A stretch of DNA of 64,000 bases from Hydrogenophaga sp. (GCA_018993155.1 JAGKSX010000099.1:1-64000); one strand, 5' to 3'. Positions 35,931 through 49,156 are shown, counted from the first letter of the stretch. Numbers and translations are program-made. Notes: generated by a model not told the origin, from the sequence alone.

Positions 35931-37736
35931 TCAGAAGGTGCGGACCTTCGGGGGCACCGACTCCACGGTCAGGGGCTTGAGGTTGACAGGCTTGTAAGTC
36001 AGGCTGTTGTCGGCGCTGTGCCACAGCGTGTGCTTCATCCACTCCGCGTCGTTGCGGCCCAGGGGGAACTGCGCGTCGTCGGCCGGGCGCTCATAGTCGT
36101 TCACCGTGTGGGCACCTCGGCACTCGCGGCGCGCGGCGGCCGAGGTCATGGTGGCCTGGGCGCATTCGATCAGGTTCTCCACTTCCAGCGCTTCGATGCG
36201 CGCGGTGTTGAACACCTTGGACTTGTCCTTGAGCGTGATGGCGGCGACGCGAGCGCGCATCGCGTTGATCTTGACCACGCCCTCGTCCATGCTGGCCTGG
36301 GTGCGGAACACGCCAGCGTGCTGCTGCATGGCCGTGCGCAGGTCGTTGGCCACGTCCTGCGAATACTCGCCATCGGTGGCGTTGTCCAGGCGGGCCAGGC
36401 GGGCGAGCGTCCTGTCCGCCGCGTCGGCGGGCAGGGGCTTGTGGATCTTGTTCTTGTTGTTGTACTGGACGATGTGGTCACCAGCCGCCTTGCCGAACAC
36501 GAGCAGGTCGAGCAGCGAGTTGGTGCCCAGGCGGTTGGCGCCGTGCACGCTCACGCAGGAGCATTCGCCCACGGCGTACAGGCCGTTGACCACCTTCTGG
36601 TTGCCCTGGCCGTCCGGCGTCACCACCTGACCGTGGATGTTGGTCGGGATGCCTCCCATCTGGTAGTGGATGGTGGGCACCACGGGGATGGGGTCCTTGG
36701 TGATGTCGACGTTGGCGAAGTTGTGCCCGATCTCGTAGACCGAGGGCAGGCGCTTCATGATGTCGTTGACGCCGATGTGCGTCATGTCGAGGTGGATGTA
36801 GTCCTTGTTCGGACCGCAGCCGCGTCCTTCCTTGATTTCCTGGTCCATGCAGCGCGAGACGAAGTCGCGCGGTGCCAGGTCCTTCAGCGTGGGCGCGTAA
36901 CGCTCCATGAAACGATCGCCGTTGACGTTGCGCAGGATGGCGCCTTCGCCGCGGCAGCCTTCGGTCAGCAGCACGCCTGCGCCGGCCACGCCGGTGGGGT
37001 GGAACTGCCAGAACTCCATGTCCTGCAGCGGGATGCCGGCGCGCGCCGCCATGCCCAGGCCGTCACCGGTGTTGATGAAGGCGTTGGTGGAGGCCGCGAA
37101 GATGCGGCCGGCGCCGCCGGTGGCCAGCAGCGTGGTCTTGGCTTCGAGGATGTAGGTCTCGCCGGTTTCCATTTCCAGCGCGGTCACGCCGACCACGTCG
37201 CCGCTGGCGTCGCGGATCAGGTCCAGCGCCATCCATTCGACGAAGAAGGTGGTGCGGGCCTGCACGTTCTGCTGGTACAGGGTGTGCAGCATGGCGTGAC
37301 CGGTGCGGTCGGCCGCGGCGCAAGCGCGCTGCACCGGCTTTTCACCGTAGTTGGCGGTGTGGCCGCCGAATGGGCGCTGGTAGATCGTGCCGTCGGGGTT
37401 GCGGTCGAACGGCATGCCGAAGTGTTCGAGCTCGTAGACGACCTTGGGCGCTTCACGGCACATGAACTCGATGGCGTCCTGGTCGCCCAGCCAGTCGGAG
37501 CCCTTGATGGTGTCGTAGAAGTGGTAGTGCCAGTTGTCCTCGTTCATGTTGCCGAGCGAGGCGCCGATGCCGCCCTGGGCCGCCACGGTGTGCGAGCGGG
37601 TGGGGAACACCTTGGAGAGCACGGCCACCTTGAGGCCGGCGCGCGCGAGTTGCAGCGAGGCGCGCATGCCGGAGCCGCCGGCGCCGACGATGACCACGTC
37701 GAACTGACGCTTGGGAAGGGATGCGGATGCGGTCAT
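35931..37736 (-). CDS. sdhA: Succinate dehydrogenase flavoprotein subunit
   Basis: 601 residues. Oxidises succinate to fumarate. The FAD Rossmann motif VIVGAGGSGMRASLQL starts at residue 15; His49 in TRSHTVAAQGG is the covalent FAD attachment site served by SdhE. HPTGV and the catalytic Arg region RLGTNSLLDLLVFGK are present. The C-terminal helical domain ends MKHTLWHSADNSL. ATG at 37736 is four bases after the sdhD stop. Confidence 0.97.
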   Translation of the reverse strand: MTASASLPKRQFDVVIVGAGGSGMRASLQLARAGLKVAVLSKVFPTRSHTVAAQGGIGASLGNMNEDNWHYHFYDTIKGSDWLGDQDAIEFMCREAPKVVYELEHFGMPFDRNPDGTIYQRPFGGHTANYGEKPVQRACAAADRTGHAMLHTLYQQNVQARTTFFVEWMALDLIRDASGDVVGVTALEMETGETYILEAKTTLLATGGAGRIFAASTNAFINTGDGLGMAARAGIPLQDMEFWQFHPTGVAGAGVLLTEGCRGEGAILRNVNGDRFMERYAPTLKDLAPRDFVSRCMDQEIKEGRGCGPNKDYIHLDMTHIGVNDIMKRLPSVYEIGHNFANVDITKDPIPVVPTIHYQMGGIPTNIHGQVVTPDGQGNQKVVNGLYAVGECSCVSVHGANRLGTNSLLDLLVFGKAAGDHIVQYNNKNKIHKPLPADAADRTLARLARLDNATDGEYSQDVANDLRTAMQQHAGVFRTQASMDEGVVKINAMRARVAAITLKDKSKVFNTARIEALEVENLIECAQATMTSAAARRECRGAHTVNDYERPADDAQFPLGRNDAEWMKHTLWHSADNSLTYKPVNLKPLTVESVPPKVRTF

Positions 37737-37740
37737 GGCT

Positions 37741-38106
37741 TCAGAGCCTCCAGAGAACTTGAACGGCCCAGCCCAGGCAGGACAGGAGCCAGACGATGGT
37801 GAAGACGTGCAGCACGAGGCGGATGCCGGCGGGCTTGACGTAGTCCATCCAGATGTCGCGCATGCCGACCCACACGTGGTAGGCCAGGGCCAGGAAGACG
37901 GCGAAGGTCAGGGCCTTCATCCACTGTTGGGCGAAGATGCCGGCCCAGCTTTCGTAGCCGATGGGGCCGCTGATGAACAGCACCTGCAGCAGCACGATCA
38001 GGGTGAAGATCGCCATGAGGGCGGCGGTGATGCGCTGGGCGAGCCAGTCGCGCAGGCCGTAGTGGGCGCCGGTGACGACGCGCTTGGAACCGTAGTTGAC
38101 GGACAT
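37741..38106 (-). CDS. sdhD: Succinate dehydrogenase membrane anchor subunit SdhD
   Basis: 121 residues with three membrane helices (about 28-48, 62-82 and 95-117). GAHYGLRDWLAQRITAALM contains the Ser/Arg quinone-site pattern of the SdhD family and a haem histidine candidate lies in the second helix (LAYHVWVGMRDIW). It anchors the enzyme and shapes the ubiquinone site. Located 50 bases after sdhC. Confidence 0.92.
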   Translation of the reverse strand: MSVNYGSKRVVTGAHYGLRDWLAQRITAALMAIFTLIVLLQVLFISGPIGYESWAGIFAQQWMKALTFAVFLALAYHVWVGMRDIWMDYVKPAGIRLVLHVFTIVWLLSCLGWAVQVLWRL

Positions 38107-38156
38107 GAATATGTTTCCTAGTCAGTTGGGGTCAGAGCTGAAGATCTGACCCTCAA

Positions 38157-38588
38157 TCAATACAGGTTGAACAGCTTGGCGCCCAGCACCAGCGTGAGGC
38201 CGATGCTCAGCACCAGCGTGACGATGGCGGAAGAGCGGCCGAATTCCTTGCTCACCGCATGGCAGGCGTCCATGTACAGGTGGCGGACGCCGGCGATCAG
38301 GTGGTGCAGGTAGGCCCAGATGATGGACAGCACCACGAGCTTGAAGAACCAGCCCGGCACGAAGCCGATGCCGGCGGAAAACGCCGAGCTGAAACGTTCG
38401 AAGGACAGCTCGGACGACACGGAGGTGTCGAACAGCCAGACGATCAGGGGGAGCAGGATGAACATCAGGCCGCCGCTGGCGCGGTGCAGGATCGACACCC
38501 AGCCGGCCGGAGGCAGGCGGTAGGTGGTGAGATCCTTGAAGGCGTTGATGTTGCGGAACTCGGGCCGCTTCTTGGTCAACTCGGTCAT
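38157..38588 (-). CDS. sdhC: Succinate dehydrogenase cytochrome b556 subunit SdhC
   Basis: 143 residues. Signature RPEFRNINAFKDLTTYRLP, then SILHRASGGLMFILLPLIVW with the conserved His/Arg/Ser of the quinone site, and HHLIAGVRHLYMDA with the haem-ligand histidine. Three membrane helices. First structural gene of the leftward sdhCDAB-sdhE-gltA unit. ATG at 38588; a pair of direct repeats upstream may be regulatory. Confidence 0.93.
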   Translation of the reverse strand: MTELTKKRPEFRNINAFKDLTTYRLPPAGWVSILHRASGGLMFILLPLIVWLFDTSVSSELSFERFSSAFSAGIGFVPGWFFKLVVLSIIWAYLHHLIAGVRHLYMDACHAVSKEFGRSSAIVTLVLSIGLTLVLGAKLFNLY

Positions 38589-38627
38589 GGTGGGGCTTTC
38601 TTCCGGGGAGGGAGGGGTCGTCGCGGC

Positions 38628-38647
38628 TTGGTAACTCGTTGGTAACT
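38628..38647. promoter_or_regulatory. Direct repeat upstream of sdhC
   Basis: TTGGTAACT occurs twice (38628-38636 and 38639-38647), eleven bases apart, one helical turn. It lies 40 bases upstream of the sdhC start and may bind a regulator. Confidence 0.4.
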
Positions 38648-38742
38648 AATGCCAAGGCGCGTCAAATTCTATTGCAATGCACCAAACCGCAGTCCGGCAC
38701 TCGGACGCTCCCCGATATCCGGGGCTCCGGCTGGGTGCGCCA

Positions 38743-39540
38743 TCAGCTCAGCTCGTTGCGGTAATGGCGTGCGTCGGTGCGGTAGTAGCCGCGGCGCAAC
38801 TCCATGGGTTCGTCGTTGTAGGTGTAGGCCAGGCGTTCCACGCTCAGCAGCGGGTGCCCGGGCGCGACGCCCAGCAGGGTGGCGGTGTCTTCGTCGGCGC
38901 TCACCGCCTTGATCTTTTCCACCGCGCGCACCATGCGCACGCCGAACTGCGTTTCGAACAGGGCGTACATCGGGCCCTTGTCTTCCGACAGCGCCTCGAT
39001 CGTCAGGCCTTTGAAGGGGCCGCCTGGCAGCCAGAGTTCTTCCACGATGGCGGGGATGCCGGCGAACGCCAGCACGCGCTTGACCTGCAGCACGGCGTCG
39101 CCCGTGCGCAGGGACAGCTGGCGCGCCACTTCGGCCGGCGCGCGCAGGCGGCGGCATTCCACGATGCGGCGCTCGGCCGGTCCCTGGTCTTCCAGCGTGC
39201 CGGTGTCGGGCAGCAGGCGCAGGAAGCGGTACTGGATGTGCTGCTCGGCGTGGGTGGCCACGAAAGTGCCCTTGCCCTGGCGGCGCACCAGCAGGTTGTC
39301 GGTGGCGAGTTCGTCGATCGCCTTGCGCACGGTGCCCTGGCTCACGCGAAAGCGCGCGGCCAGGTCGAATTCGCTCGGGATCATGTCACCCGGCTTCCAC
39401 TCGCCCGCCTGCAGGCTGCGCAGGATCAGGGTCTTGATCTGCTGGTACAGCGGGCTGAAGGCTGGCGCGGTGTTCTCGAACACGGGGGCGCCGGCCTCTG
39501 CAGGTGCCGCGTCGGTGGGATTCTGGGGTGAGGTGGCCAT
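38743..39540 (-). CDS. GntR/HutC-family transcriptional regulator
   Basis: 265 residues. A winged helix-turn-helix spans about 30-95 (FDLAARFRVSQGTVRKAIDELATDNLLVRRQGKGTF, conserved in HutC members), and a UTRA ligand-binding domain fills residues 110-255. It precedes sdhC on the same strand and diverges from mdh, so it probably controls the succinate dehydrogenase and/or malate dehydrogenase units in response to an organic acid. A perfect palindrome 45 bases upstream of its start is the likely operator. Confidence 0.88.
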   Translation of the reverse strand: MATSPQNPTDAAPAEAGAPVFENTAPAFSPLYQQIKTLILRSLQAGEWKPGDMIPSEFDLAARFRVSQGTVRKAIDELATDNLLVRRQGKGTFVATHAEQHIQYRFLRLLPDTGTLEDQGPAERRIVECRRLRAPAEVARQLSLRTGDAVLQVKRVLAFAGIPAIVEELWLPGGPFKGLTIEALSEDKGPMYALFETQFGVRMVRAVEKIKAVSADEDTATLLGVAPGHPLLSVERLAYTYNDEPMELRRGYYRTDARHYRNELS

Positions 39541-39583
39541 GGTTTGCGGGCGCCATCGGGAGGGCGCTCATGACTTCAATCAT

Positions 39584-39604
39584 ATCTTATATAAGACATA
39601 AGAC
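39584..39604. promoter_or_regulatory. Palindromic operator between the GntR gene and mdh
   Basis: TCTTATATAAGA (39585-39596) is a perfect 12-bp palindrome. It overlaps the tandem ATAAGAC (39591-39597 and 39598-39604). The stretch is AT-rich in a GC-rich background. Position between divergent genes fits autoregulation by the GntR protein. Confidence 0.6.
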
Positions 39605-39710
39605 AAATTGACGTATCAGGGTTTGCGAGGGTACACTCACGGGCTGTCCAGGGGGTTCGTCCGCCTCGTCATTTCTCTCTTCCCCAACGTCCTTTTCCGG
39701 AGTTTTCACC

Positions 39711-40697
39711 ATGAACAAGAAGCCCGTTCGCGTTGCCGTCACCGGCGCCGCTGGCCAGATCGGTTACGCCCTGCTGTTTCGCATCGCCTCCGGCGAGATG
39801 CTGGGCAAGGACCAGCCCGTGATCCTGCAGCTGCTGGAAATCCCGGACGAGAAGGCCCAGAAGGCGCTCAAGGGCGTGATGATGGAACTGGAAGACTGCG
39901 CGTTCCCGCTGCTGGCCGGCATGGAAGCCCACAGCGACCCCACGACCGCCTTCAAGGACACCGACTACGCCCTGCTGGTGGGTGCCCGTCCCCGCGGCCC
40001 CGGCATGGAGCGCGCCGACCTGCTGGCTGCCAACGCCCAGATCTTCACGGCCCAGGGCAAGGCGCTGGACAAGGTCGCCAGCCGCGACGTCAAGGTGCTG
40101 GTGGTCGGCAACCCCGCCAACACCAACGCCTACATCGCCATGAAGAGCGCGCCCAGCCTGCCGCGCGAGAACTTCACCGCCATGCTTCGCCTGGACCACA
40201 ACCGCGCCGCCAGCCAGATCGCCGCCAAGACCGGTGGCAAGGTCGGTGAGATCGAGAAGCTCACCGTCTGGGGCAACCACTCGCCCACCATGTACGCCGA
40301 CTACCGCTTCGCCACCATCGGCGGCAAGAGCGTGAAGGACGCGATCAACGACCAGGTCTGGAACGCCGACACCTTCCTGCCCACCGTGGGCAAGCGCGGC
40401 GCCGCCATCATCGAGGCGCGTGGCCTGTCGTCGGCCGCCTCGGCCGCCAATGCCGCCATCGACCACATGCGCGACTGGGCCCTGGGCTCCCACGGCAAGT
40501 GGGTCACCATGGGCGTGCCCTCCAACGGCGAATACGGCATTCCCAAGGACGTGATCTTCGGCTTCCCGGTCACCACCGAAGGCGGCAAGTACAAGATCAT
40601 CGAAGGCCTGGAAATCGACGCCTTCTCGCAAGAGCGCATCAACAAGACGCTGGACGAGCTCAAGGGTGAGCAGGACGGCGTCAAGCACCTCCTGTAA
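39711..40697 (+). CDS. mdh: Malate dehydrogenase
   Basis: 328 residues, the cytosolic-type NAD-dependent form found in Betaproteobacteria. [21 protein letters not shown] holds the NAD loop; [15 protein letters not shown] is the substrate loop, NPANTNA follows, and His190 in [11 protein letters not shown] is the catalytic base. It converts malate to oxaloacetate, the substrate for citrate synthase. ATG at 39711 follows CCGGAG. Divergent from the GntR gene, and followed by the CitE-like gene after 18 bases. Confidence 0.97.
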   Translation: MNKKPVRVAVTGAAGQIGYALLFRIASGEMLGKDQPVILQLLEIPDEKAQKALKGVMMELEDCAFPLLAGMEAHSDPTTAFKDTDYALLVGARPRGPGMERADLLAANAQIFTAQGKALDKVASRDVKVLVVGNPANTNAYIAMKSAPSLPRENFTAMLRLDHNRAASQIAAKTGGKVGEIEKLTVWGNHSPTMYADYRFATIGGKSVKDAINDQVWNADTFLPTVGKRGAAIIEARGLSSAASAANAAIDHMRDWALGSHGKWVTMGVPSNGEYGIPKDVIFGFPVTTEGGKYKIIEGLEIDAFSQERINKTLDELKGEQDGVKHLL

Positions 40698-40715
40698 TCG
40701 GCTGGTAACCGCGCC

Positions 40716-41720
40716 TTGGCTCCGCTCCATCCTCGCCACATCCTGCTTGGTGCCCAGGCCGGTGCGTTCGCGCTGCCGGTCTGCGACCACTACAGCGGGG
40801 TGGAAGCCCGGATGCGCAAGAGCCTGGCGCTGCAGGCCGAGATGGCCGAGGAGTTCGGCACCTGCGTCTTCGACGTCACGCTCGATTGCGAGGACGGCGC
40901 GCCCGTGGGCGGGGAGGCCGAGCACGCCGCGCTGGTGACCGAACTGGCCCTGGCCGCGGCGCCCGAGGCGCGCGTGGCGGTGCGCGTTCACCCGGTGGAC
41001 CACCCGGCGTTCGACGCCGACGTGGCCACCGTCGCGGCGCGCGCGGGCCATCGCCTGGCCCACCTCATGGTGCCCAAGGTCGAATCGGTGGCCGACGTGC
41101 AGCGCGCGGCGGACGCCCTCGACGCCGCCGGTGCCCGGGCCTTGCCCCTGCACGTGCTGGTCGAATCCCCCGCTGCGGTGCACCGTGCCTTCGACATCGC
41201 CGCGCATCCCCGGGTGCAGAGCATCAGCTTCGGCCTGATGGACTTCGTCTCGGCGCACGGCGGCGCCATCCCGGCCGACGGCATGAGCGCCGCCGGCCAG
41301 TTCTCGCACCCGCTGGTGCTGCGCGCCAAGCTGGAGATCGCCTCGGCCTGCCATGCGCACGGCAAGGTGCCCTCGCATTGCGTGGTGACCGAGTTCAAGC
41401 ACCTGGATGCCCTCCAGCAGGCGGCCCGCAAGGCCGCCCATGAGCTCGGTTACACGCGCATGTGGAGCATCCACCCTGACCAGATCCGCCCCATCCTGGC
41501 CGCGTTCGCGCCCCAGGCGAGCGAGGTTCACACCGCCGCCGCCCTCATCGAGCGCGCCCTGGCCGCCGACTGGGCGCCGGTGCAGTTCGAAGGCCGCCTG
41601 CACGACCGGGCGAGCTACCGCTATTTCTGGCAGGTGCTGGAGCGCGCGCACCAGACCGGCCTGCCATTGCCCGACACGGTGCAAGCCCACTTCGCCGAAC
41701 CCGCCGCCCTGCGGCATTGA
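40716..41720 (+). CDS. HpcH/HpaI aldolase family (citrate lyase beta-like) protein
   Basis: 334 residues, a TIM barrel of the CitE/malyl-CoA lyase superfamily. [20 protein letters not shown] holds the metal-binding acids; [15 protein letters not shown] and [15 protein letters not shown] follow, with [15 protein letters not shown] and [12 protein letters not shown] near the end. Lone CitE-like proteins usually cleave malyl- or citramalyl-CoA-type esters rather than work in citrate lyase. The start is TTG at 40716. It lies between mdh and acnB, as in many Comamonadaceae, which hints at a role in C4/C5 acid metabolism. Confidence 0.85.
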   Translation: MAPLHPRHILLGAQAGAFALPVCDHYSGVEARMRKSLALQAEMAEEFGTCVFDVTLDCEDGAPVGGEAEHAALVTELALAAAPEARVAVRVHPVDHPAFDADVATVAARAGHRLAHLMVPKVESVADVQRAADALDAAGARALPLHVLVESPAAVHRAFDIAAHPRVQSISFGLMDFVSAHGGAIPADGMSAAGQFSHPLVLRAKLEIASACHAHGKVPSHCVVTEFKHLDALQQAARKAAHELGYTRMWSIHPDQIRPILAAFAPQASEVHTAAALIERALAADWAPVQFEGRLHDRASYRYFWQVLERAHQTGLPLPDTVQAHFAEPAALRH

Positions 41721-41785
41721 GCTTGCTTGCCCCGTCCCCACCTGTTTTCTGCCCCACGAATTTCACTTCCCCACTGGAGAACCCC

Positions 41786-44386
41786 ATGTCCACCTTCCTC
41801 ACCGACTACCGCGCCCACGCCGCCGAACGCGCCGCGCTGGGCATTCCTCCGCTGCCGCTGGACGCCAAGCAGGTCGCCGACCTGATCGAGCTGATCAAGG
41901 CACCGCCGGCCGGTGAGGACGCCTTCCTGCTGGACCTCATCACGCACCGCGTGCCGCCCGGCGTGGACGATGCGGCCAAGGTCAAGGCCAGCTTCCTGGC
42001 CGCCGTGGCGCACGGCGACGTGAAGGTGGGCCTGATCTCCAAGTCCAAGGCCACCGAGCTGCTGGGCACCATGGTGGGTGGCTACAACGTGCATCCGCTG
42101 ATCGAGCTGCTGGACGACGAGGAAGTGGCCAGCGTGGCGGCCGAGGGCCTGAAGAAGACCCTGCTGATGTTCGACTTCTTCAACGACGTGGCCGAGAAGG
42201 CCAAGGCCGGCAACCTCAAGGCCCGCCAGGTGATGCAGAGCTGGGCCGACGCCGAGTGGTTCACCAGCCGCCCCGAAGTCGACAAGACCATCACCGTGAC
42301 CGTGTTCAAGGTGCCCGGCGAAACCAACACCGACGATCTCTCGCCCGCACCCGACGCCTGGAGCCGCCCGGACATCCCGCTGCACTACCTCGCCATGCTG
42401 AAGAACACGCGCGAAGGCGCGGCCTTCAAGCCCGAGGAAGACGGCAAGCGCGGCCCGATGCAGTTCATCGACGACCTGAAGAAGAAGGGTCACCTCGTGG
42501 CCTACGTGGGCGACGTGGTGGGCACCGGCTCCAGCCGCAAGTCAGCCACCAACAGCGTGATCTGGGCCACCGGCCAGGACATTCCCTTCGTGCCCAACAA
42601 GCGCTTCGGCGGCGTCACGCTGGGCGGCAAGATCGCCCCCATCTTCTTCAACACGCAGGAAGACTCGGGCGCGCTGCCGATCGAAGTGGACGTGAGCAAG
42701 CTCGAAATGGGCGACGTGATCGACATCCACCCCTACGACGGCAAGATCACCAAGGGTGGCGCCACGCTGGTCGAATTCCAGCTGCGCAGCGACGTGCTGT
42801 TCGACGAAGTGCGCGCCGGCGGCCGCATCAACCTCATCATCGGCCGCTCGCTCACCGCCAAGGCGCGTGAGTTCCTGGGCCTGCCCGCCAGCACGGTGTT
42901 CCGCCTGCCGCAGGCACCCGCCGAAACCAAGGCAGGCTTCACCCTGGCGCAGAAGATGGTGGGTCGCGCGGTCGGCCTGCCGGAAGGCTTCGGCGTGCGC
43001 CCCGGCACCTACTGCGAACCCAAGATGACCACCGTCGGCTCGCAGGACACCACCGGCCCGATGACGCGCGACGAACTGAAGGACCTGGCCTGCCTGGGCT
43101 TCAGCGCCGACATGGTGATGCAGTCCTTCTGCCACACCGCCGCCTACCCCAAGCCCGTGGACGTGAAGACCCACCGCGAGCTGCCCGCCTTCATCAGCAA
43201 CCGCGGCGGCGTGGCCCTGCGCCCGGGCGACGGCGTGATCCACAGCTGGCTCAACCGCCTGCTGCTGCCCGACACCGTGGGCACCGGCGGCGACTCGCAC
43301 ACCCGCTTCCCGATCGGCATCAGCTTCCCCGCCGGCTCCGGCCTGGTGGCCTTCGGCGCCGCCACCGGTGTGATGCCGCTGGACATGCCCGAATCCGTGC
43401 TGGTGCGCTTCAAGGGCCAGATGCAGCCCGGCGTGACCCTGCGCGACCTGGTGCACGCGATCCCGCTGTACGCGATCAAGGCCGGTCTGCTGACCGTGGC
43501 CAAGGCCGGCAAGATCAACATCTTCTCGGGCCGCATCCTGGAAATCGAAGGCCTGCCGGATCTGAAGGTCGAACAGGCCTTCGAGCTGAGCGACGCCTCG
43601 GCCGAACGCTCGGCCGCCGGTTGCACCATCAAGCTCAACCCCGAGCCGGTGAAGGAATACCTCACCAGCAACGTGGTGCTGATGAAGAACATGATCGCCC
43701 AGGGCTATGCCGATGCCCGCAGCCTGAAGCGCCGCATCGAGAAGGTGGAAGCCTGGCTGGCCAACCCCAGCCTGCTCGAAGCCGACAAGGACGCCGAGTA
43801 CGCCGCCGTGATCGAGATCGACCTGGCCGACATCAAGGAACCCATCCTCTGCTGCCCGAACGACCCCGATGACGCCAAGACCCTGTCCGAGGTGGCCGGC
43901 ACCAAGATCGATGAAGCCTTCATCGGTTCGTGCATGACCAACATCGGCCACTTCCGCGCCGCAGCCAAGCTGCTGGGCGGCCAGCGCGACATTCCCGTCA
44001 AGCTGTGGGTCGCGCCGCCGACCAAGATGGACGAGAGCGAGCTGATCAAGGAAGGCCACTACTCGGCGTTCGGCACCGCCGGTGCCCGCACCGAAATGCC
44101 CGGCTGCTCGCTGTGCATGGGCAACCAGGCGCAGGTGCGCGAAGGCGCGACCGTGGTGTCCACCTCGACCCGCAACTTCCCGAACCGCCTGGGCAAGAAC
44201 ACCAACGTGTACCTCGCCTCGGCCGAACTCGCGGCCATTGCCTCCAAGCTGGGCCACATCCCCACCGTGGCCGAGTACCACGAGGCGATGGGCGTGGTGA
44301 ACAAGGACGGCGCGGCGATCTACCAGTACATGAACTTCGACCAGATCGAGGAGTACGCCGAGGCCGCGAAAGGCGTGGCGGCGTAA
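41786..44386 (+). CDS. acnB: Aconitate hydratase B
   Basis: 866 residues. The AcnB architecture is clear: a HEAT-like N-terminal domain ([22 protein letters not shown]), the swivelling domain 4 before the core, and cluster-binding cysteines near the end in [13 protein letters not shown] and [29 protein letters not shown] is in the core. It isomerises citrate to isocitrate and, without its cluster, can bind mRNA. ATG at 41786 follows TGGAGA. A strong terminator follows. Confidence 0.96.
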   Translation: MSTFLTDYRAHAAERAALGIPPLPLDAKQVADLIELIKAPPAGEDAFLLDLITHRVPPGVDDAAKVKASFLAAVAHGDVKVGLISKSKATELLGTMVGGYNVHPLIELLDDEEVASVAAEGLKKTLLMFDFFNDVAEKAKAGNLKARQVMQSWADAEWFTSRPEVDKTITVTVFKVPGETNTDDLSPAPDAWSRPDIPLHYLAMLKNTREGAAFKPEEDGKRGPMQFIDDLKKKGHLVAYVGDVVGTGSSRKSATNSVIWATGQDIPFVPNKRFGGVTLGGKIAPIFFNTQEDSGALPIEVDVSKLEMGDVIDIHPYDGKITKGGATLVEFQLRSDVLFDEVRAGGRINLIIGRSLTAKAREFLGLPASTVFRLPQAPAETKAGFTLAQKMVGRAVGLPEGFGVRPGTYCEPKMTTVGSQDTTGPMTRDELKDLACLGFSADMVMQSFCHTAAYPKPVDVKTHRELPAFISNRGGVALRPGDGVIHSWLNRLLLPDTVGTGGDSHTRFPIGISFPAGSGLVAFGAATGVMPLDMPESVLVRFKGQMQPGVTLRDLVHAIPLYAIKAGLLTVAKAGKINIFSGRILEIEGLPDLKVEQAFELSDASAERSAAGCTIKLNPEPVKEYLTSNVVLMKNMIAQGYADARSLKRRIEKVEAWLANPSLLEADKDAEYAAVIEIDLADIKEPILCCPNDPDDAKTLSEVAGTKIDEAFIGSCMTNIGHFRAAAKLLGGQRDIPVKLWVAPPTKMDESELIKEGHYSAFGTAGARTEMPGCSLCMGNQAQVREGATVVSTSTRNFPNRLGKNTNVYLASAELAAIASKLGHIPTVAEYHEAMGVVNKDGAAIYQYMNFDQIEEYAEAAKGVAA

Positions 44387-44391
44387 AAGGG

Positions 44392-44467
44392 ACCCCCCGC
44401 GCCGCCTTCGGCGTCACCCCTCAGGGGGCGGCGCTGGAGGGCCGGCGGAGCCGGACCCTCGGCGCCC
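44392..44467. repeat. Dispersed three-hairpin intergenic repeat, copy 1
   Basis: Begins with a C-run, then GCCGCCTTCGGCGTC, a CCCCTCAGGGGG hairpin, and GGCCGGCGGAGCCGG. It shares this layout with copies at 50,143 and 51,290. It lies between the acnB stop and a terminator. Confidence 0.65.
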
Positions 44468-44472
44468 TGGAT

Positions 44473-44504
44473 AAAAAAGCCGCTGCGGTTGCAGCGGCTT
44501 TTTT
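44473..44504. terminator. Bidirectional terminator between acnB and a MmyB-type regulator
   Basis: AAAAAAGCCGCTGC pairs with GCAGCGGCTTTTTT around a GGTT loop. The A-run and T-run make it work in both directions; the right arm overlaps the stop of the leftward regulator gene. Confidence 0.9.
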
Positions 44505-45309
44505 ACGCCTGCGCGGCGAGTTGCCTGAGCAACTCGGCAGACGCTTCATCGCCTGGAAAGAAGGTCTCCAGCGCCAGCTCCTGCAGGGTGATGTCCACCG
44601 GCGAGCCGAACACCGTGGTCGTGCTCACGAGGTTCAGCACGCCATGGCCGGTGTTGAACTGGAAAGGCATCAGCACGCCATGGTGCTCGCCCGGCAGCGT
44701 GCCGGCGTCGTTGCCGAACGATTCCGGGTAGCCCTTGAGTTCGGACAGCAGCGCGGCCAGCGCCTCGTCGCCGGTGGCGTGGATCTGCTGGCGCAGGCGC
44801 TCGAACAGGTGCTCGCGCCATTGCCGCAGGTTGGCGATGCGCGGCGCCAGCCCCTCGGGGTGCAGGCTCAGGCGCAGCACATTGACGGGGCCCTCCAGCA
44901 GCCGGGGCGAGGCCCCCGCCATCAGCAGCGGCACCAGCCGGTTGGCCATCACCAGGTTCCAGTGCCGGTCCATCGCCAGCGCGGGCCAGGGTTCGTGGCA
45001 GTCCAGGATGCGCTTGACCGCCGCGCGCGCCGAGGCCATGTCGGGCGCGTCCAGCGGGCGCTCGCGGTACATCGGGGCGTACCCGGCGGCTTCCAGCAGC
45101 GCGTTGCGTTCGCGCAGAGGCACCTCGAGCCGGTCGACCAGGCGCAACACCATGTCGCGGCTGGGGCTGGCGCGGCCGGTCTCCACGTAGCTCAGGTGCC
45201 GGGTGGACACATCGGCCACGTGCGCCAGGTCGAGCTGGCTCAGGCGGCGGCGCTGGCGCCAGTGGCGCAGGCGTTCGCCGAATGGAGAGGGGGTGGTCAG
45301 GGCGTTCAT
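44503..45309 (-). CDS. XRE regulator with MmyB-like ligand-binding domain
   Basis: 268 residues. The helix-turn-helix at residues 10-66 (LRHWRQRRRLSQLDLAHVAD, then VSTRHLSYVETGRASPS) is followed by the MmyB-type PAS-like domain with the tell-tale WPALAMDRHWNLVMANRL. Such regulators bind fatty-acyl or other small hydrophobic ligands. ATG at 45309 gives the family N-terminus. Divergent from a small membrane-protein gene that it may control. Confidence 0.87.
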   Translation of the reverse strand: MNALTTPSPFGERLRHWRQRRRLSQLDLAHVADVSTRHLSYVETGRASPSRDMVLRLVDRLEVPLRERNALLEAAGYAPMYRERPLDAPDMASARAAVKRILDCHEPWPALAMDRHWNLVMANRLVPLLMAGASPRLLEGPVNVLRLSLHPEGLAPRIANLRQWREHLFERLRQQIHATGDEALAALLSELKGYPESFGNDAGTLPGEHHGVLMPFQFNTGHGVLNLVSTTTVFGSPVDITLQELALETFFPGDEASAELLRQLAAQA

Positions 45310-45443
45310 GGGCGGCATGGTAGGGCACCCGGGTGCCGACCGGCCATGCCCTGCCACGTCATGGACGCCGCGCACCCGCCGGCCGACCATGCACCCCGGA
45401 TGCCCTGACTTCCATCCGTCCTCACCTCATCAAGGAGTGCACC

Positions 45444-45857
45444 ATGTCCCTCATCGCTTCCCTCACTTCCCCGGTCGGCCTGCGCCGCGTGCTCTGGGCC
45501 GATGCCCTGTCCGGCTCCGGCACCGCCGTGCTGCACCTGGCCCTGACCGGCTCGCTGTCCGCCCTGCTGGGCCTGCCCGGCGCGCTGCTCAGCGCCTCGG
45601 GCATCCTGTTGCTGCTCTATGTCGCCCTGGCCGGCACGTTGGCCCTGCAGGCCACGCCGTCGCGCGCGCTGCTGGGCGTGCTGGTGCTCGGCAATTTCGC
45701 CTGGGTGGCGGCCTGCCTCGCGCTGCTGTTTGGCGGCCTGGTCTCGCCCACGCCGCTGGGCCAAGCCTACCTGGTGGTCCAGGCCGTGGCGGTGCTGGTG
45801 CTGGCCGAGCTGCAGTGGATGGCGCTGCGGCGCCAGCGGCCAGCCGCCCTGGCCTGA
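45444..45857 (+). CDS. Small four-helix membrane protein
   Basis: 137 residues, almost entirely hydrophobic, with four probable membrane helices (about 20-40, 48-68, 74-95 and 102-125). AAGGAG eight bases before ATG 45444 fixes the start. I recognise no named family; it resembles uncharacterised membrane proteins that sit opposite MmyB-type regulators. No catalytic motif is visible. Confidence 0.7.
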   Translation: MSLIASLTSPVGLRRVLWADALSGSGTAVLHLALTGSLSALLGLPGALLSASGILLLLYVALAGTLALQATPSRALLGVLVLGNFAWVAACLALLFGGLVSPTPLGQAYLVVQAVAVLVLAELQWMALRRQRPAALA

Positions 45858-45967
45858 GCCATGTGCGCCAGCGAACAGATGCGCGCGCCCTCAGCGCCTA
45901 CGCTGGGTGCGCGCCATTGATGGATAGGCCGTCATTGGGCAAGGCTCTCTGAAAAAAGGAAAAAACC

Positions 45968-46126
45968 ATGACCCTCGGTACCATCCTCCTGATCATCCTG
46001 GTGCTGATCCTGCTTGGCGTCTTTCCCACTTGGCCGCACAGCCGGGGCTGGGGTTACGGTCCCAGCGGTGTGCTGGGCGTCGTGCTGGTGATCGTGATCG
46101 TGCTGCTGCTCACCGGCAGGTTGTGA
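45968..46126 (+). CDS. DUF3309-type mini membrane protein
   Basis: 52 residues in two hydrophobic helices split by a conserved turn: MTLGTILLIILVLILLGVFP, then TWPHSRGWGYGPSG, then a second Val/Leu helix ending LLTGRL. The Trp-Pro-His-Ser and Gly-Trp-Gly-Tyr-Gly-Pro pieces are the DUF3309 signature. Function unknown; often stress-related in context. ATG at 45968 is preceded by the purine-rich GAAAAAAGGAAAAA. Confidence 0.8.
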   Translation: MTLGTILLIILVLILLGVFPTWPHSRGWGYGPSGVLGVVLVIVIVLLLTGRL

Positions 46127-46286
46127 CCTGAGCGTCACCCGCCCCGCGCGCCGTGCACGCGCGTCCTCCGGGTGCCTTGGCCCCGGAGGCTTTCCTGTTC
46201 GGCAAGGAATTCATCGCTGTCAGCACGGAATAGCCTGCTCCTGACAGAATGGACCGGTGTTTCACCGATTCCGTCAGGAGCCCCAC

Positions 46287-49151
<2,865 letters not shown>

Positions 49152-49156
49152 GCCCG

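Noticed and set aside
44387..44470. Short coding frame in the GC-rich spacer after acnB
   Set aside because: The sequence is a member of the three-hairpin repeat and lacks a ribosome-binding site or conserved product.
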